Source: Nitrospina sp. (GTDB lineage: Bacteria; Nitrospinota; Nitrospinia; Nitrospinales; VA-1). From it: a DNA stretch of 34,602 nt. The stretch is from positions 1-34,602 of the forward strand of contig JABHBK010000059.1 in NCBI GenBank assembly GCA_018673915.1, written 5' to 3'. The position numbers were made by a program, and so were the translations under genes. Numbering within the stretch: position 1 is the stretch's first letter; each line of letters starts with the position of its first letter. A model generated the notes under the pieces. The model made no database searches and was not told where the DNA came from. It was given only the letters and a program-made list of their open reading frames with translations. Shown one piece after another: positions 24,649 through 32,850 of this stretch.

Positions 24649-24993
24649 TTACATTTTGCTTCCTTCTTCCATACGTTTATGTTCCATTTCTTTCCGTTTC
24701 ATGGCTTCATCTTTCATGCCACTTCCTTCATCCATTGTCTCTTTTTTTTCATGGTCATATTTTCCATACTTCTTGTCATAATATTCTTTGGAATGCTTTT
24801 CGACTCCACCACCATGCTCTTCTTTATATTCATGAGCCATTCCACTGGCTTTGTGATCCATTCCCATCGCTGAACCGCCACTGCCTTCTTCATATAATTC
24901 TTTAGCGTGAGCTTCACCGTCGTGGGCCATAGCCGTTGAAGAAAATACCAATAACATTCCGACCAACGGAATCATAAAAAGCTTCTTGTTCAT
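24649..24993 (-). CDS. small exported His/Met/Lys/Glu-rich protein
   Basis: A 114-residue protein that I cannot assign to a family. Residues 1-23 form a clear Sec signal with an AMA cleavage site. The mature part (about 91 residues) is extremely hydrophilic, made mostly of Glu, Lys, Gly, Asp, His and Met, with about eight His and nine Met. These often occur as MDH, MAH, EEH, EKH, YDH and MEH, a spacing that could bind soft or transition metals such as copper. It looks disordered or helical and periplasmic. The ribosome binding site AAGGAG is strong, so high expression is plausible. Metal binding is inference; there is no efflux or sensor gene beside it. Confidence 0.75.
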   Translation of the reverse strand: MNKKLFMIPLVGMLLVFSSTAMAHDGEAHAKELYEEGSGGSAMGMDHKASGMAHEYKEEHGGGVEKHSKEYYDKKYGKYDHEKKETMDEGSGMKDEAMKRKEMEHKRMEEGSKM

Positions 24994-25100
24994 TTGTCAC
25001 TCCTTAAAATTTTTTCGGGGACCTTATTGACTATAAGAATACCAGTTTTCAATTTGTTATGGGAAGCGCAAAATTCTTACACCTCACCGGCGGGGGCTGA

Positions 25101-25811
25101 CTAGCAGTGGGATGAACCACCATCGACGAACAGGGTTTCGCCATTAACAAATTGATTTTCCATTAAATAGTCGAGAGCCTGCAGAAGATTTTCGATTTTT
25201 CCGTGAGTTCGAGTCGGAACATTTTTGGCGGCTTTTTCCAGATAATCGGGGTCGCCGCCCTGGGGAGGGAGGATGAGTCCCGGAGCTAGGCCATTAACGC
25301 GAACCGTTTGCCCCCACTCCACCGCCGCCAGTTCCGTCAAATGTTTTAACCCCACTTTACTGACAGAATATGCTGCGAAGGTAGGGATGGTTTTTTCCAC
25401 TCGTTCATCAAGAATATTGACAATCAACCCTTTATTGACCTTACGCTTGTATTCACGCATCAACAGGTAGGGAGCCATAAGGTTAAGGTTGAGAGTATCG
25501 ACCAGCGTATCGAACTGCGTTTGCTCTATATTTTCCTGAATAAAATTAGCCGCAGAATTTATCAGCAGTTCCACATTATCCAAGTCCTGTAAAACTTTAT
25601 TGATAAACGATTCCGCCTCATCTAATTTCCTTAAGTCTTCCAGGTAACCCTGACACCGGACCCCATGTGACCGGATTTCCTGAATCGTTTTCTCGCTAGC
25701 TGCTGAGGACTTGTGATAAAGCAGGGCGATGTCGAATCCTTTTCCCGCAAGGTGCAGGGCCATCGCCCGGCCTATTCGAATCGCTCCTCCTGTTACAATG
25801 GCTGTCGGCAT
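25101..25811 (-). CDS. SDR oxidoreductase, pteridine reductase-like
   Basis: A 236-residue short-chain dehydrogenase/reductase. The cofactor loop is TGGAIRIGRA (7-16), with NSAAN at 85-89 and catalytic YSVSK (Tyr148, Lys152). The usual catalytic Ser position is Asp135 (VNILDERV), as in pteridine reductases (PTR1) and FolM dihydromonapterin reductase, rather than FabG-type enzymes. That favours reduction of a pterin or folate by NADPH in the cytosol. The C-terminus ends in the common ...GETLFVDGGSSHC. ATG at 25811; divergent from the MogA/MoaB gene. A pterin role beside a molybdopterin gene is suggestive but not proof. Confidence 0.82.
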   Translation of the reverse strand: MPTAIVTGGAIRIGRAMALHLAGKGFDIALLYHKSSAASEKTIQEIRSHGVRCQGYLEDLRKLDEAESFINKVLQDLDNVELLINSAANFIQENIEQTQFDTLVDTLNLNLMAPYLLMREYKRKVNKGLIVNILDERVEKTIPTFAAYSVSKVGLKHLTELAAVEWGQTVRVNGLAPGLILPPQGGDPDYLEKAAKNVPTRTHGKIENLLQALDYLMENQFVNGETLFVDGGSSHC

Positions 25812-25956
25812 TTCTATTCCACCTTATGTTATAATGAGAGTCATTAAACTTTAAATTCCTTTTAAAATCCACTCAAAATCAGTTTGATTTTTAGCAAAAT
25901 CCTAAAGGATTTCGCACATAGTTTATATTTTGTTAACAGGAGATCAGGAAAACATC

Positions 25957-26469
25957 ATGAGCGAAAAAAAATGTGTGAACATCGCAGTATTAACGGTTTC
26001 TGACACTCGAACCGAAGCGGATGACAAGTCGGGCCAGGTGTTGGTAGACCGAATTCAAGGAGCCGGGCATAACCTGGTAGAGAAGAAAATCATAAAAGAT
26101 GAAAAAGACCTGCTTCAGGAGCAATTGAAAAAATGGATCGCCAGCACCGAAGTCGACGTGGTGGTTGCGACAGGGGGAACCGGTGTAACGGGGCGCGACA
26201 TCACACCAGAAGCTTTTGAGGAACTGTATGAAAAGTCGATTCCCGGGTTTGGCGAACTGTTTCGTATGTTGAGTTATGAGAGCATCCGGACATCCAGCTT
26301 ACAGTCGCGCTGTACAGCAGGGGTTGCCAACGGCACTTTCCTTTTTGCTCTACCGGGATCAACCGGAGCCTGCAAGGATGGATGGGACCAAATCCTCATC
26401 CACCAGCTGGACAGCACTCACAAACCCTGCAACCTTGTTGAATTGATGCCGCGCCTTCTGGAAAAATAA
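25957..26469 (+). CDS. MogA/MoaB molybdenum cofactor protein
   Basis: A 170-residue protein of the MoaB/Mog family, which adenylates molybdopterin before molybdate insertion. Motifs: VLTVSDTRT at the N-terminus, [10 protein letters not shown] (72-81), the [14 protein letters not shown] segment and ALPGSTGA (131-138). ATG at 25957 has AGGAGATCAGGA upstream and is preferred to an in-frame TTG at 25930. Which of the two paralogous roles (MoaB or Mog) applies cannot be decided by eye. The stop is followed directly by repeat copy B. Confidence 0.9.
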   Translation: MSEKKCVNIAVLTVSDTRTEADDKSGQVLVDRIQGAGHNLVEKKIIKDEKDLLQEQLKKWIASTEVDVVVATGGTGVTGRDITPEAFEELYEKSIPGFGELFRMLSYESIRTSSLQSRCTAGVANGTFLFALPGSTGACKDGWDQILIHQLDSTHKPCNLVELMPRLLEK

Positions 26470-26521
26470 CCAGCGTAGCGCTGGACCCAGTAAGCAATAA
26501 CTTTTACTGGCAAACAAGTGG
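26470..26521 (+). repeat. dispersed hairpin-headed 52-base repeat, copy B
   Basis: It begins at the base after the MogA/MoaB TAA with the hairpin CCAGCG-TAG-CGCTGG, then ACCCA and an AT-rich tail. It matches copy A (1877-1928, minus) at 38 of 52 positions, including all stem bases. Confidence 0.7.
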
Positions 26522-26611
26522 TGTTGGCAACTTTTTAAGTTTTTGCTATTTGTCTCCACGGCTCAATATACTTTTACCCTTGGCCTCTCCTGCTAAGGGT
26601 ACCTACTGGTT

Positions 26612-27532
26612 ATGGAACAATACGAATATAAAGTAGACGCTGATTCGAGCCGGGAACGGCTTGATGTTTTTTTATCCGCCCAACAAACGGAGATCAGCCG
26701 GTCTCGTTTAAAAAAATTGATTGTTGAAGGTCGGGTAACAGTGAATGGTTTGAAGCGGCCTGTTGGATATAAGGTTCGAGAAGGGGACCAGATAACGATT
26801 CAGGTGCCCGCTCTGGTTTCCCTGGACACTTCGCCTGAGCCCATTCCTCTCAATATTATTTTTGAGGACGAATATTTAATCGCTCTGGACAAACCAGCAG
26901 GTATGGTGGTTCATCCGGGGCCCGGGCATTCCACAGGAACTCTGGTCAACGCCTTACTGCATCATTGCACTGATCTTTCAGGCATTGGCGGTGTCGAACG
27001 TCCCGGCATTGTTCACCGGCTGGACAAGGACACTTCTGGATTAGTCTTGGTTGCCAAAACTGAACCCACCCATAAAAACCTCTCCAGCCAGTTCAAAAAT
27101 CGTGAAATTCACAAAGAATATTTGGCCATAGTTAAAGGCAACGTTAAAAAGGATAGGGATTCTATCCATTCAGCCATTGGCCGGCATAAAACACATCGCA
27201 AAAAAATGGATACCACAACTTTAAAGGGACGGGAAGCTTATACCGAATACCAAGTCATTCACCGTTCCAAGAGTTGGTCTTACCTTCGGCTTTTGCCCAG
27301 AACAGGAAGAACCCATCAGATTCGGGTCCATTTGGCATCGATCCACCACCCTGTAATTGGTGATGATCTCTACGGCGGGAAATCTGGCAACCCAAAAATG
27401 GAAAGACAGGCTTTGCATGCCCACCTATTAGAGCTGAAACATCCCATCACGGGGGCGAATTTATCTTTTTGTGCCCCGATTCCTCCAGATATAGCAGCTT
27501 TTCTAGAAACCAATGGATACGACCCTAAATAA
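26612..27532 (+). CDS. rluD: 23S rRNA pseudouridine synthase, RluA/RluD family
   Basis: A 306-residue enzyme. An N-terminal S4 RNA-binding domain (RLDVFLSAQ...SRSRLKKLIVEGRVTVNG, residues 16-46) precedes the catalytic domain, with DKPAGMVVHPG and the active-site HRLDKDTSGL (catalytic Asp138), and later RTGRTHQIRVHLA. The S4 domain and length fit RluD, which modifies helix 69 of 23S rRNA, better than the shorter RluA; specificity is inferred. ATG at 26612 without a strong ribosome binding site. The long gene-free stretch 27533-28507 follows. Confidence 0.92.
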   Translation: MEQYEYKVDADSSRERLDVFLSAQQTEISRSRLKKLIVEGRVTVNGLKRPVGYKVREGDQITIQVPALVSLDTSPEPIPLNIIFEDEYLIALDKPAGMVVHPGPGHSTGTLVNALLHHCTDLSGIGGVERPGIVHRLDKDTSGLVLVAKTEPTHKNLSSQFKNREIHKEYLAIVKGNVKKDRDSIHSAIGRHKTHRKKMDTTTLKGREAYTEYQVIHRSKSWSYLRLLPRTGRTHQIRVHLASIHHPVIGDDLYGGKSGNPKMERQALHAHLLELKHPITGANLSFCAPIPPDIAAFLETNGYDPK

Positions 27533-28507
27533 TTTTTGACGTATTTGCTAAAAGTAAGATTAGCTCACCGTTAAGACTAAAGCTTAAAAATTCAAGTCCT
27601 CTGGGAATCCTCAATTGTGAATTAATTGTGGAAAACTTATCACATATCAGAAAACCGATATTTTTAAACTACGGCAAATAATTTTTGTGTCACAAGAACG
27701 CACCAGTATCTCTTTAATTTTCAAGCAGAAAAACTAATTCGACCTTCCTGTACGAAAAATATTGACACGAAATTTTATTATTCTTGTTTTTCCACATATT
27801 TCAAATTAGAAAGGGTTCCTGCATGAACCCCTAAAGTAGAGGTGAAAAAAGGGTATCAATTTCCTGTCATCTATTTCCCCTTATATTTAGGCTGTCAAAA
27901 AACATTACATTATGAATGCCCTAACATTACCCTCACCGAGCTTAGAAGTAGAGGGAAATAAGGTTTCAGAATTTTGACACCTCAAATGCCCTTAGTATAT
28001 ATGGGGGAACCTGAACAAAGCCTTTTATTGCCTTGGTTCAGCCAATGTTTTAAGGGTTCTGAGAAAACATTATTGAGTTCACCCAATGCAACGCAGGCTT
28101 TCTCCTTTATCGATGCCCATCTCTATGCCTGGAAAGGGTTTCAAGGGTTCTCTACTTGGCAAACCACCTTTTCCACACCTAATGTGAAAAACCTGTGGAA
28201 AACCTCGATAAATTATCCTCTAACCTAGACCCGTAAAGGCTTTGGGGGTTGTCGATTAGAAAGTATGCAGCCTAAAAAACCATTGATTTTAAAGAGATTA
28301 TTTTGGGCAGACCTCCCAAACTGAAGGGTGCCTATAAAAGCATCGCTTAGGACTCTTTTTCTCTAAATTCTAGTGCTGGAAGAATAGGTTTTGATGTCAT
28401 CAATCCAACAAAATTTCTTCCTTAAGGGAGGTTCTATGAGGCGAAAATAACGGGAAAGAGTCTAAAGATAAATTGGGGGGGGGTATCAAGCATCTCTATT
28501 CCATAGG
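27533..28507. other. candidate replication origin (DnaA-box cluster) in a 975-base gene-free region
   Basis: This is the longest stretch without a convincing gene. It holds four exact TTTTCCACA 9-mers, at 27627-27635 (minus), 27788-27796 (plus), 28169-28177 (plus) and 28194-28202 (minus), and TTTTTCACA at 28183-28191 (minus). All fit the DnaA-box consensus TTWTNCACA. I did not find this 9-mer elsewhere in the window by eye. The part from 27540 to 27810 is AT-rich and could unwind. Small hairpins lie at 27813-27830 (GGGTTC/GAACCC) and 28302-28320 (TTTGGG/CCCAAA). An 84-codon TTG frame at 27974-28228 has no ribosome binding site. dnaA, dnaN, rpmH and parAB are not nearby. Confidence 0.5.
28169..28202. 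promoter_or_regulatory. three clustered DnaA-box-like sites
   Basis: Three 9-mers in 34 bases: TTTTCCACA (28169-28177, plus), TGTGAAAAA (28183-28191) and TGTGGAAAA (28194-28202), the last two being boxes on the minus strand. The tight spacing is typical of cooperative DnaA binding. CACC/ATAAATTA AT-rich sequence follows. Confidence 0.55.
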
Positions 28508-29023
28508 TCAACCACAACATTTTTTATACTTTTTTCCACTCCCACAAGGGCAAGGATCGTTTCTGCCAACTTTAGCTTCATCGCGCACAAAGGTTTTAGG
28601 TTTTTCCTGGGGTGAAACCGGAACAGGGGGAAGAGTAGAATCTTTGCGGCTATAAACCCAGCGACCATTGATCTTATAAAAGCGTGAGGATTCCCGCATC
28701 GTTTGCTCGGAATCATCCTTAATATACTGTGCGACAAAATCGACTTGGCCTTCAGAGTCATCTTGACCTCCGGCCCGGGTACCCACGATTTCCAGCTTTT
28801 TCCAAACCACCTCATCATCAACCAGAGCAGGCCCCAGTTTGGCCATTTCTTTTTTTTCTTCCGGGTGGCTGGTAATTACCAGATATTCCCAGTTTTTCTG
28901 GGTGAACGCGGTATACCGCGAACGCATTAGATCTTCCGCCGTATCCGGAAAACCGGTTCCCCTAATCAACGGGCCACAACAATCTGTGAAAGGAAAATTT
29001 GAACCACAAGGGCAATCTTTCAT
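28508..29023 (-). CDS. YchJ-like SEC-C motif protein
   Basis: A 171-residue protein of the YchJ/UPF0225 type: an N-terminal [17 protein letters not shown] zinc-type motif, a central NTF2-like domain ([14 protein letters not shown]...[10 protein letters not shown]...FVAQY) and a C-terminal SEC-C motif [17 protein letters not shown], as found at the end of SecA. SEC-C motifs bind zinc and can contact SecB or ribosomes; the function of the protein itself is unknown. ATG at 29023 puts the first Cys cluster at the N-terminus; the open extension upstream is not supported. AGGA lies nine bases before it. Confidence 0.88.
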   Translation of the reverse strand: MKDCPCGSNFPFTDCCGPLIRGTGFPDTAEDLMRSRYTAFTQKNWEYLVITSHPEEKKEMAKLGPALVDDEVVWKKLEIVGTRAGGQDDSEGQVDFVAQYIKDDSEQTMRESSRFYKINGRWVYSRKDSTLPPVPVSPQEKPKTFVRDEAKVGRNDPCPCGSGKKYKKCCG

Positions 29024-29233
29024 TTTTGATAATCCTGTCTTTCTAGGTTCACTTTTTTTAACAAATCTCGAAAATGATCTTCCGCACAAAGAGAAGAGAA
29101 TCTATCTTTGTAACGGGATGTTCCTTCCAAAGTTGCAAATCCAGGCAAAGACATGAGCCCTCACTCTATTAAGTAGAAATCAAGAAAACCAACCGAGGCC
29201 TTGAGTACAGTTTTCAAACTAAGAAAAGACCCA

Positions 29234-29389
29234 TTAAATCGGTTTTCTCTTGAAGGGAAATGCCGGACGCTGGCCTTTGCGCTCCGCCAGACGGGAAGGT
29301 TTATTTTCACTGCGGGGACTATCCTTTTCTTCCTTCTTAACTGAAGACTCCTCTTCCTTATGGTCTTTATCTTGATTCGGGTCGTTCAT
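29234..29389 (-). CDS. 51-residue hydrophilic protein, unrecognised
   Basis: A short gene with a good start: ATG at 29389 preceded by GGAG seven bases upstream on the minus strand. The protein opens MNDPNQDKDHKEEE and is acidic/lysine-rich and probably disordered. It then becomes basic (PSRLAERKGQRPAFPFKRKPI) and ends in TAA. Reading the frame by codons shows no rare-codon or stop problems. I do not recognise it. It lies upstream of the YchJ-like gene on the same strand, about 210 bases away. Confidence 0.6.
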   Translation of the reverse strand: MNDPNQDKDHKEEESSVKKEEKDSPRSENKPSRLAERKGQRPAFPFKRKPI

Positions 29390-29699
29390 CCTAGTTCTCC
29401 CAATCGTTCAATCTTTTTAATTCTTTAACAGCATACTTAAAACAAGCGCCACTCTCCAAAAAATGTTTCAAATTCATGGACCGGCTATTCCATTATTGTC
29501 AGATCCCCCAGAATAATCTCTCGGCTGACCGAGATATTTTTAAGATTAATGCAAGTAGACTGGGAATTATGAACTGGCACCCATCCCCCACGAATAAGCG
29601 ATTAATATTTTTTTTCTTGAAAACTTACCCTCTAAAATGTGCAAAAAACGTAAAAATTGTATAAAATAAGATAAATCTATGCTTATCAAATACAATATA

Positions 29700-29762
29700 T
29701 AAATCCCATTATTGTGGGGGCAATAAAAAAACAATCCACAACATATTGAATATAGGGATTTA
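29700..29762 (+). promoter_or_regulatory. nested inverted repeats upstream of the pilin operon
   Basis: Outer arms TAAATCCC (29700-29707) and GGGATTTA (29755-29762) enclose inner arms TTGTGG (29712-29717) and CCACAA (29736-29741). This is a two-level symmetric structure 70 bases before the first pilin start. It could be an RNA stem or a protein-binding site. Confidence 0.4.
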
Positions 29763-29780
29763 ATTTTACCGTGCTCAGAT

Positions 29781-29810
29781 GGCCAAGAAATTTGGCCTCT
29801 ATTTTGCTTT
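29781..29810 (+). terminator. hairpin with T-rich tail, possible attenuator
   Basis: GGCCAA-GAAAT-TTGGCC (29781-29797) followed by TCTATTTTGCTTT, ending 22 bases before the pilin start. The stem is only six pairs, so termination would be partial. It lies in the leader rather than after a gene. Confidence 0.35.
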
Positions 29811-29831
29811 AGTAATTATTGAGGATTAAAG

Positions 29832-30440
29832 ATGAAAACCAGGAAACTGCCAGAAAAAAGAAGTAAAGAGATTAGACGTTTCCTGGAGTCTCAGGATGGC
29901 TTCACTTTAATCGAAATGTTAATAACTTTAGCAGTTATAGGGATAGCGTTTGCCATGTCTGCTCCAAATTTTTCAAAATGGAAAGATAAGCACCAGATCA
30001 ACGGTCAGGCGCAAAGAGTATATTTTGACTTGATGCTAGCCCGTACCACAGCAGTCAAAAACAATAACAATGTTCTGGTCACATTCAGCACCACTAACGA
30101 TTCCTATTCGATTCATGACGACACCGATGGAGATGGAGTAGAAGATGCCAGTGAGTCTACAAAATCTGTAAGCCTGGAGGAAAATGCCCAGTTCGCATTC
30201 AACTCCGGGATTTCAGATATTGACGGCAATGCCGTTTCCGCAGCAGTTTCATTTGGCGGATCTCAAGTGGTTACTTTCGACTCCAGAGGCCAGGCCAGCG
30301 CAAGCGGATCAGTATTTTTGTTGCACGAAAATGATGTCGGAATTACTAACGCCCGCGCACGTACCATCAGTGTGTTGAAAGCTACCGGCGCAGTGGATTA
30401 CTGGACTTATGACTCAACCGTTTCGCCTCCCTGGAGTTAG
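29832..30440 (+). CDS. GspH/FimT-like minor pilin
   Basis: A 202-residue prepilin with a long basic leader. The PilD processing site is QDG|FTLIEML (cleavage after Gly23) with the conserved Glu28 (Glu+5), followed by a hydrophobic N-terminal helix. The C-terminal domain resembles GspH/FimT pseudopilins, which prime pilus assembly. Residues 97-108 form an EF-hand-like calcium loop (DTDGDGVEDASE). Its ATG has GAGGA upstream. It heads a four-gene minor pilin operon; the next start follows within a few bases of its TAG. Confidence 0.88.
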   Translation: MKTRKLPEKRSKEIRRFLESQDGFTLIEMLITLAVIGIAFAMSAPNFSKWKDKHQINGQAQRVYFDLMLARTTAVKNNNNVLVTFSTTNDSYSIHDDTDGDGVEDASESTKSVSLEENAQFAFNSGISDIDGNAVSAAVSFGGSQVVTFDSRGQASASGSVFLLHENDVGITNARARTISVLKATGAVDYWTYDSTVSPPWS

Positions 30441-30442
30441 TG

Positions 30443-30967
30443 ATGAAGATATTAACCTCCACAACTCACAAAGGCTTGTTGCCACGCGGCAATAATCAGG
30501 GAGGTTTTACTTTAATAGAAGTGTTGATCAGCATGGTGATTCTGACCATTGGCATCTTCGGCCTTATCCAAACTGCCAGCTCCGTCATTTTTTTCCAGAA
30601 GCATTCCGCAAATGTTACCGAGGCTACGTTGAAAACTGCGAACAAAATTGAAGAAGTAAAACGTTTATCTGCTAATGAGCCAACAGGGGGTATATTTGGC
30701 TTCACTTACCTGACTTCTACTTATTTGACGGACGAAGGCTTTACCGAGGTTGATGATCAGACCTATTCTAAAGCTGAAACAGATGGAGATTTCACCCAAA
30801 CTTTGGTTTTGCAGATTTATCCCACAGGCACAACCGAAACGTTTGATGAGCCGACAGGGATTCATATGCTGGAAGTTTTGGTGACAACAGAATGGACGGA
30901 CAGCCGAGGTAGTGATCGGGAGGTAGAAATGGCAGCGGTACTTCACAGGAGGCAATTCATTGAATGA
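30443..30967 (+). CDS. pilV: PilV-like minor pilin
   Basis: A 174-residue prepilin with NQG|GFTLIEVLISM: cleavage after Gly21, Glu26 as Glu+5, then a hydrophobic helix. The QTASSVIFFQKHSANVTEATLKTANKIEEVK region is typical of PilV type IV pilus modification proteins, which form the priming complex at the pilus tip with PilW, PilX and PilY1. ATG at 30443 is preferred to the GTG at 30440 that overlaps the preceding stop. Its TGA overlaps the next ATG (ATGA). Confidence 0.85.
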   Translation: MKILTSTTHKGLLPRGNNQGGFTLIEVLISMVILTIGIFGLIQTASSVIFFQKHSANVTEATLKTANKIEEVKRLSANEPTGGIFGFTYLTSTYLTDEGFTEVDDQTYSKAETDGDFTQTLVLQIYPTGTTETFDEPTGIHMLEVLVTTEWTDSRGSDREVEMAAVLHRRQFIE

Positions 30968-32832
30968 ATACTATATTTAACAGCAATCCTTTGAAATTAA
31001 TCCGGCAGGAACAGGGAAGCACCATGTTGGTTTATCTTTTTGTTCTCTCCGCAATGGCGGCGGTTGCCATAGCTGCATTGCAGACAATCACTTTGAATCT
31101 GGAAACTTCTCAATCGCATAAAAAAGGAAAGAATGCCTTTTATTCTGCGGAGGTCGGCCTCGATCTTGCGGTAAATGCAATCATCGAGGACTTTGAAGAT
31201 TTAATCCCCTACACCGAATCCGCAGATGTCGATGGTGCCGATTCGGATGGTTTTATCAGCGTTGCAAATTACCGCAACTATGAGGTCAAATATAATGTCA
31301 CCAATCCGCTTGACGAGTTTCTATACCAGACAGTTGTAGGCAATACTATTATTTATCATTATGCCTACACCTATAACATAGAAGCTGAGTCAAGTTCGCT
31401 CAATGATTCTTCAAGAGAAACCGTGAACGAACAGATTCGCATTCTGGAAACGCCTTTGGTTCAGTACTTCGTTTTTTATGGTCAAAGCGGAAATTCCGCC
31501 GACATGGAATTGTTCCCGGGTCCGGATATGAACAGCTGGGGGCGCATTCATTCCAACGGTGACATATATATTGGAGCATCCTCAGCAGGCAATCATATTA
31601 ATATACGTAACTACGATGAGGACGACAACTTGTCTCCGCATTCCATGACTGCCTCGGGCAGTATTTTTACCTATGCGAAAGACACCGGTAACGACTATGC
31701 AGATACCGTTTATGTCAAAACCTCCAGCGTTGGAATCACTAATGAAGATGCAGAAAAAGAATTACTGACAGATAATATTACTTCCAGCAATGAAGCAGAT
31801 GAAGAAGCCCGGTTCAACAATTTTGTTTTGGTAAATGAAGAACCTTACAGCACACCTTCAAAAGATTTGTTTGAACGCGGCGGGTTTTATGAGCAGAGAG
31901 CCGAGGAACCTGGCAAAGACACAATCGACAGTATGACCATCATTGGCACCGGAGGTTTGGGAGCAGGAAATATAGAAGTCTTTGTTTCGCGCCCATCATT
32001 AACTGATGTCACTGCCCTGGTTCTGGCTGGGGAATCTTCAGCTGGCAATGCGGTAGCGGGTCTTCCATTTCCTGTCATTCAGGAAACCAGTGAAGCGTTT
32101 GAAGACTGCCGGGAAGGAGACCGGGATGTAGACACCACCGATATTGATCTTTATGCTCTCGGCCTCTGGTATGAAGCCTATCTTGAAGACCAAGGTCTTA
32201 CCCTCGCGGGAGATGGAATGTTGATCTATACCTCTCGCTCTCCTAATGCCGCATTCACCAACAACGATGCGGACGTCCAGGCAATTCGACTACTAGAAAT
32301 AGCCGCCACCTCCAGTCCGCAATTATCTGATGAAACCACTTTAGCAACGGATAATCCGATTTACATCCATGGCGATTTCAACACCGTTGACACAAAGGGC
32401 GTCGCGCTGATTGGTGACGCGATGAATATTCTCTCAAATGCCTTCGGCAATAAAAGTTGCGGAATCAATTTCAACACACTGGTTAACGATCACAGTGCCA
32501 GCACAACCACCGTAAATGCAGCTCTTTTTGCCGGACATGTCCCCACCGATAACGATACCGGCGCGTACAGTGGCGGTGTGCATACTTATCCGCGGCTCCA
32601 TGAAGATTGGACACGCCGCAATGGTAATACAACCAAGTCATTAAATATTAACGGCTCGTTTATCAATCTTTGGGACAGTGTGCAGGCAGATGGTGAATGG
32701 TGCCTGGGTGGAGATTGCTATTCAGGACCAACAAGAAACTGGGGCTGGGATGTTCGCTTTCAGGATCCTGATTTCTGGCCGCCTTTTATCCCATCCATAT
32801 TCAGCGTTGAACGAGTGGGCTTTCTGGAATAG
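30964..32832 (+). CDS. PilX-like pilus assembly protein, large form
   Basis: A 622-residue protein. The N-terminal segment EQGSTMLVYLFVLSAMAAVAI, with FYSAEVGLDLA about 35 residues later, matches the PilX N-terminal domain (class with Ser after the processing Gly). Classic PilX is under 200 residues, so this is a long form with a large exported beta-rich region. That region includes GRIHSNGDIYIGAS, a pattern I associate with long PilX-like proteins of deltaproteobacteria-type genomes. Residues about 88-99 (DVDGADSDGFIS) are a partial calcium-loop motif. The start overlaps the PilV stop by four bases, and GGAGG precedes it. Confidence 0.8.
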   Translation: MNTIFNSNPLKLIRQEQGSTMLVYLFVLSAMAAVAIAALQTITLNLETSQSHKKGKNAFYSAEVGLDLAVNAIIEDFEDLIPYTESADVDGADSDGFISVANYRNYEVKYNVTNPLDEFLYQTVVGNTIIYHYAYTYNIEAESSSLNDSSRETVNEQIRILETPLVQYFVFYGQSGNSADMELFPGPDMNSWGRIHSNGDIYIGASSAGNHINIRNYDEDDNLSPHSMTASGSIFTYAKDTGNDYADTVYVKTSSVGITNEDAEKELLTDNITSSNEADEEARFNNFVLVNEEPYSTPSKDLFERGGFYEQRAEEPGKDTIDSMTIIGTGGLGAGNIEVFVSRPSLTDVTALVLAGESSAGNAVAGLPFPVIQETSEAFEDCREGDRDVDTTDIDLYALGLWYEAYLEDQGLTLAGDGMLIYTSRSPNAAFTNNDADVQAIRLLEIAATSSPQLSDETTLATDNPIYIHGDFNTVDTKGVALIGDAMNILSNAFGNKSCGINFNTLVNDHSASTTTVNAALFAGHVPTDNDTGAYSGGVHTYPRLHEDWTRRNGNTTKSLNINGSFINLWDSVQADGEWCLGGDCYSGPTRNWGWDVRFQDPDFWPPFIPSIFSVERVGFLE

Positions 32833-32850
32833 CTATAAGACGAGGAAAAT

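Larger units (their letters stand above)
29390..29831. other. 442-base AT-rich leader region before the pilin operon
   Basis: No gene seen. It contains the nested inverted repeats at 29700-29762 and the hairpin at 29781-29797. A TATAAAAT at 29660 could be a -10 box but lacks a good -35 partner. TGGCAC at 29575 is not followed by a sigma-54 -12 element. Confidence 0.5.

Noticed and set aside
27974-28228. 84-codon TTG frame inside the candidate origin
   Set aside because: No ribosome binding site, no recognisable family, and its end consists of the DnaA-box cluster. A real small gene cannot be fully excluded.
28436-28450. Four-codon frame (ATG AGG CGA AAA TAA) after a good GGGAGG site
   Set aside because: Too short to support, and no regulated gene follows on that strand. 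Kept only as a curiosity.
28475-28483. Run of nine G residues
   Set aside because: It lies outside any gene or promoter I can see, so a phase-variation role is unsupported.
29575-29580. TGGCAC as the -24 element of a sigma-54 promoter for the pilin operon
   Set aside because: The matching TTGC-type -12 element is missing at the required spacing.
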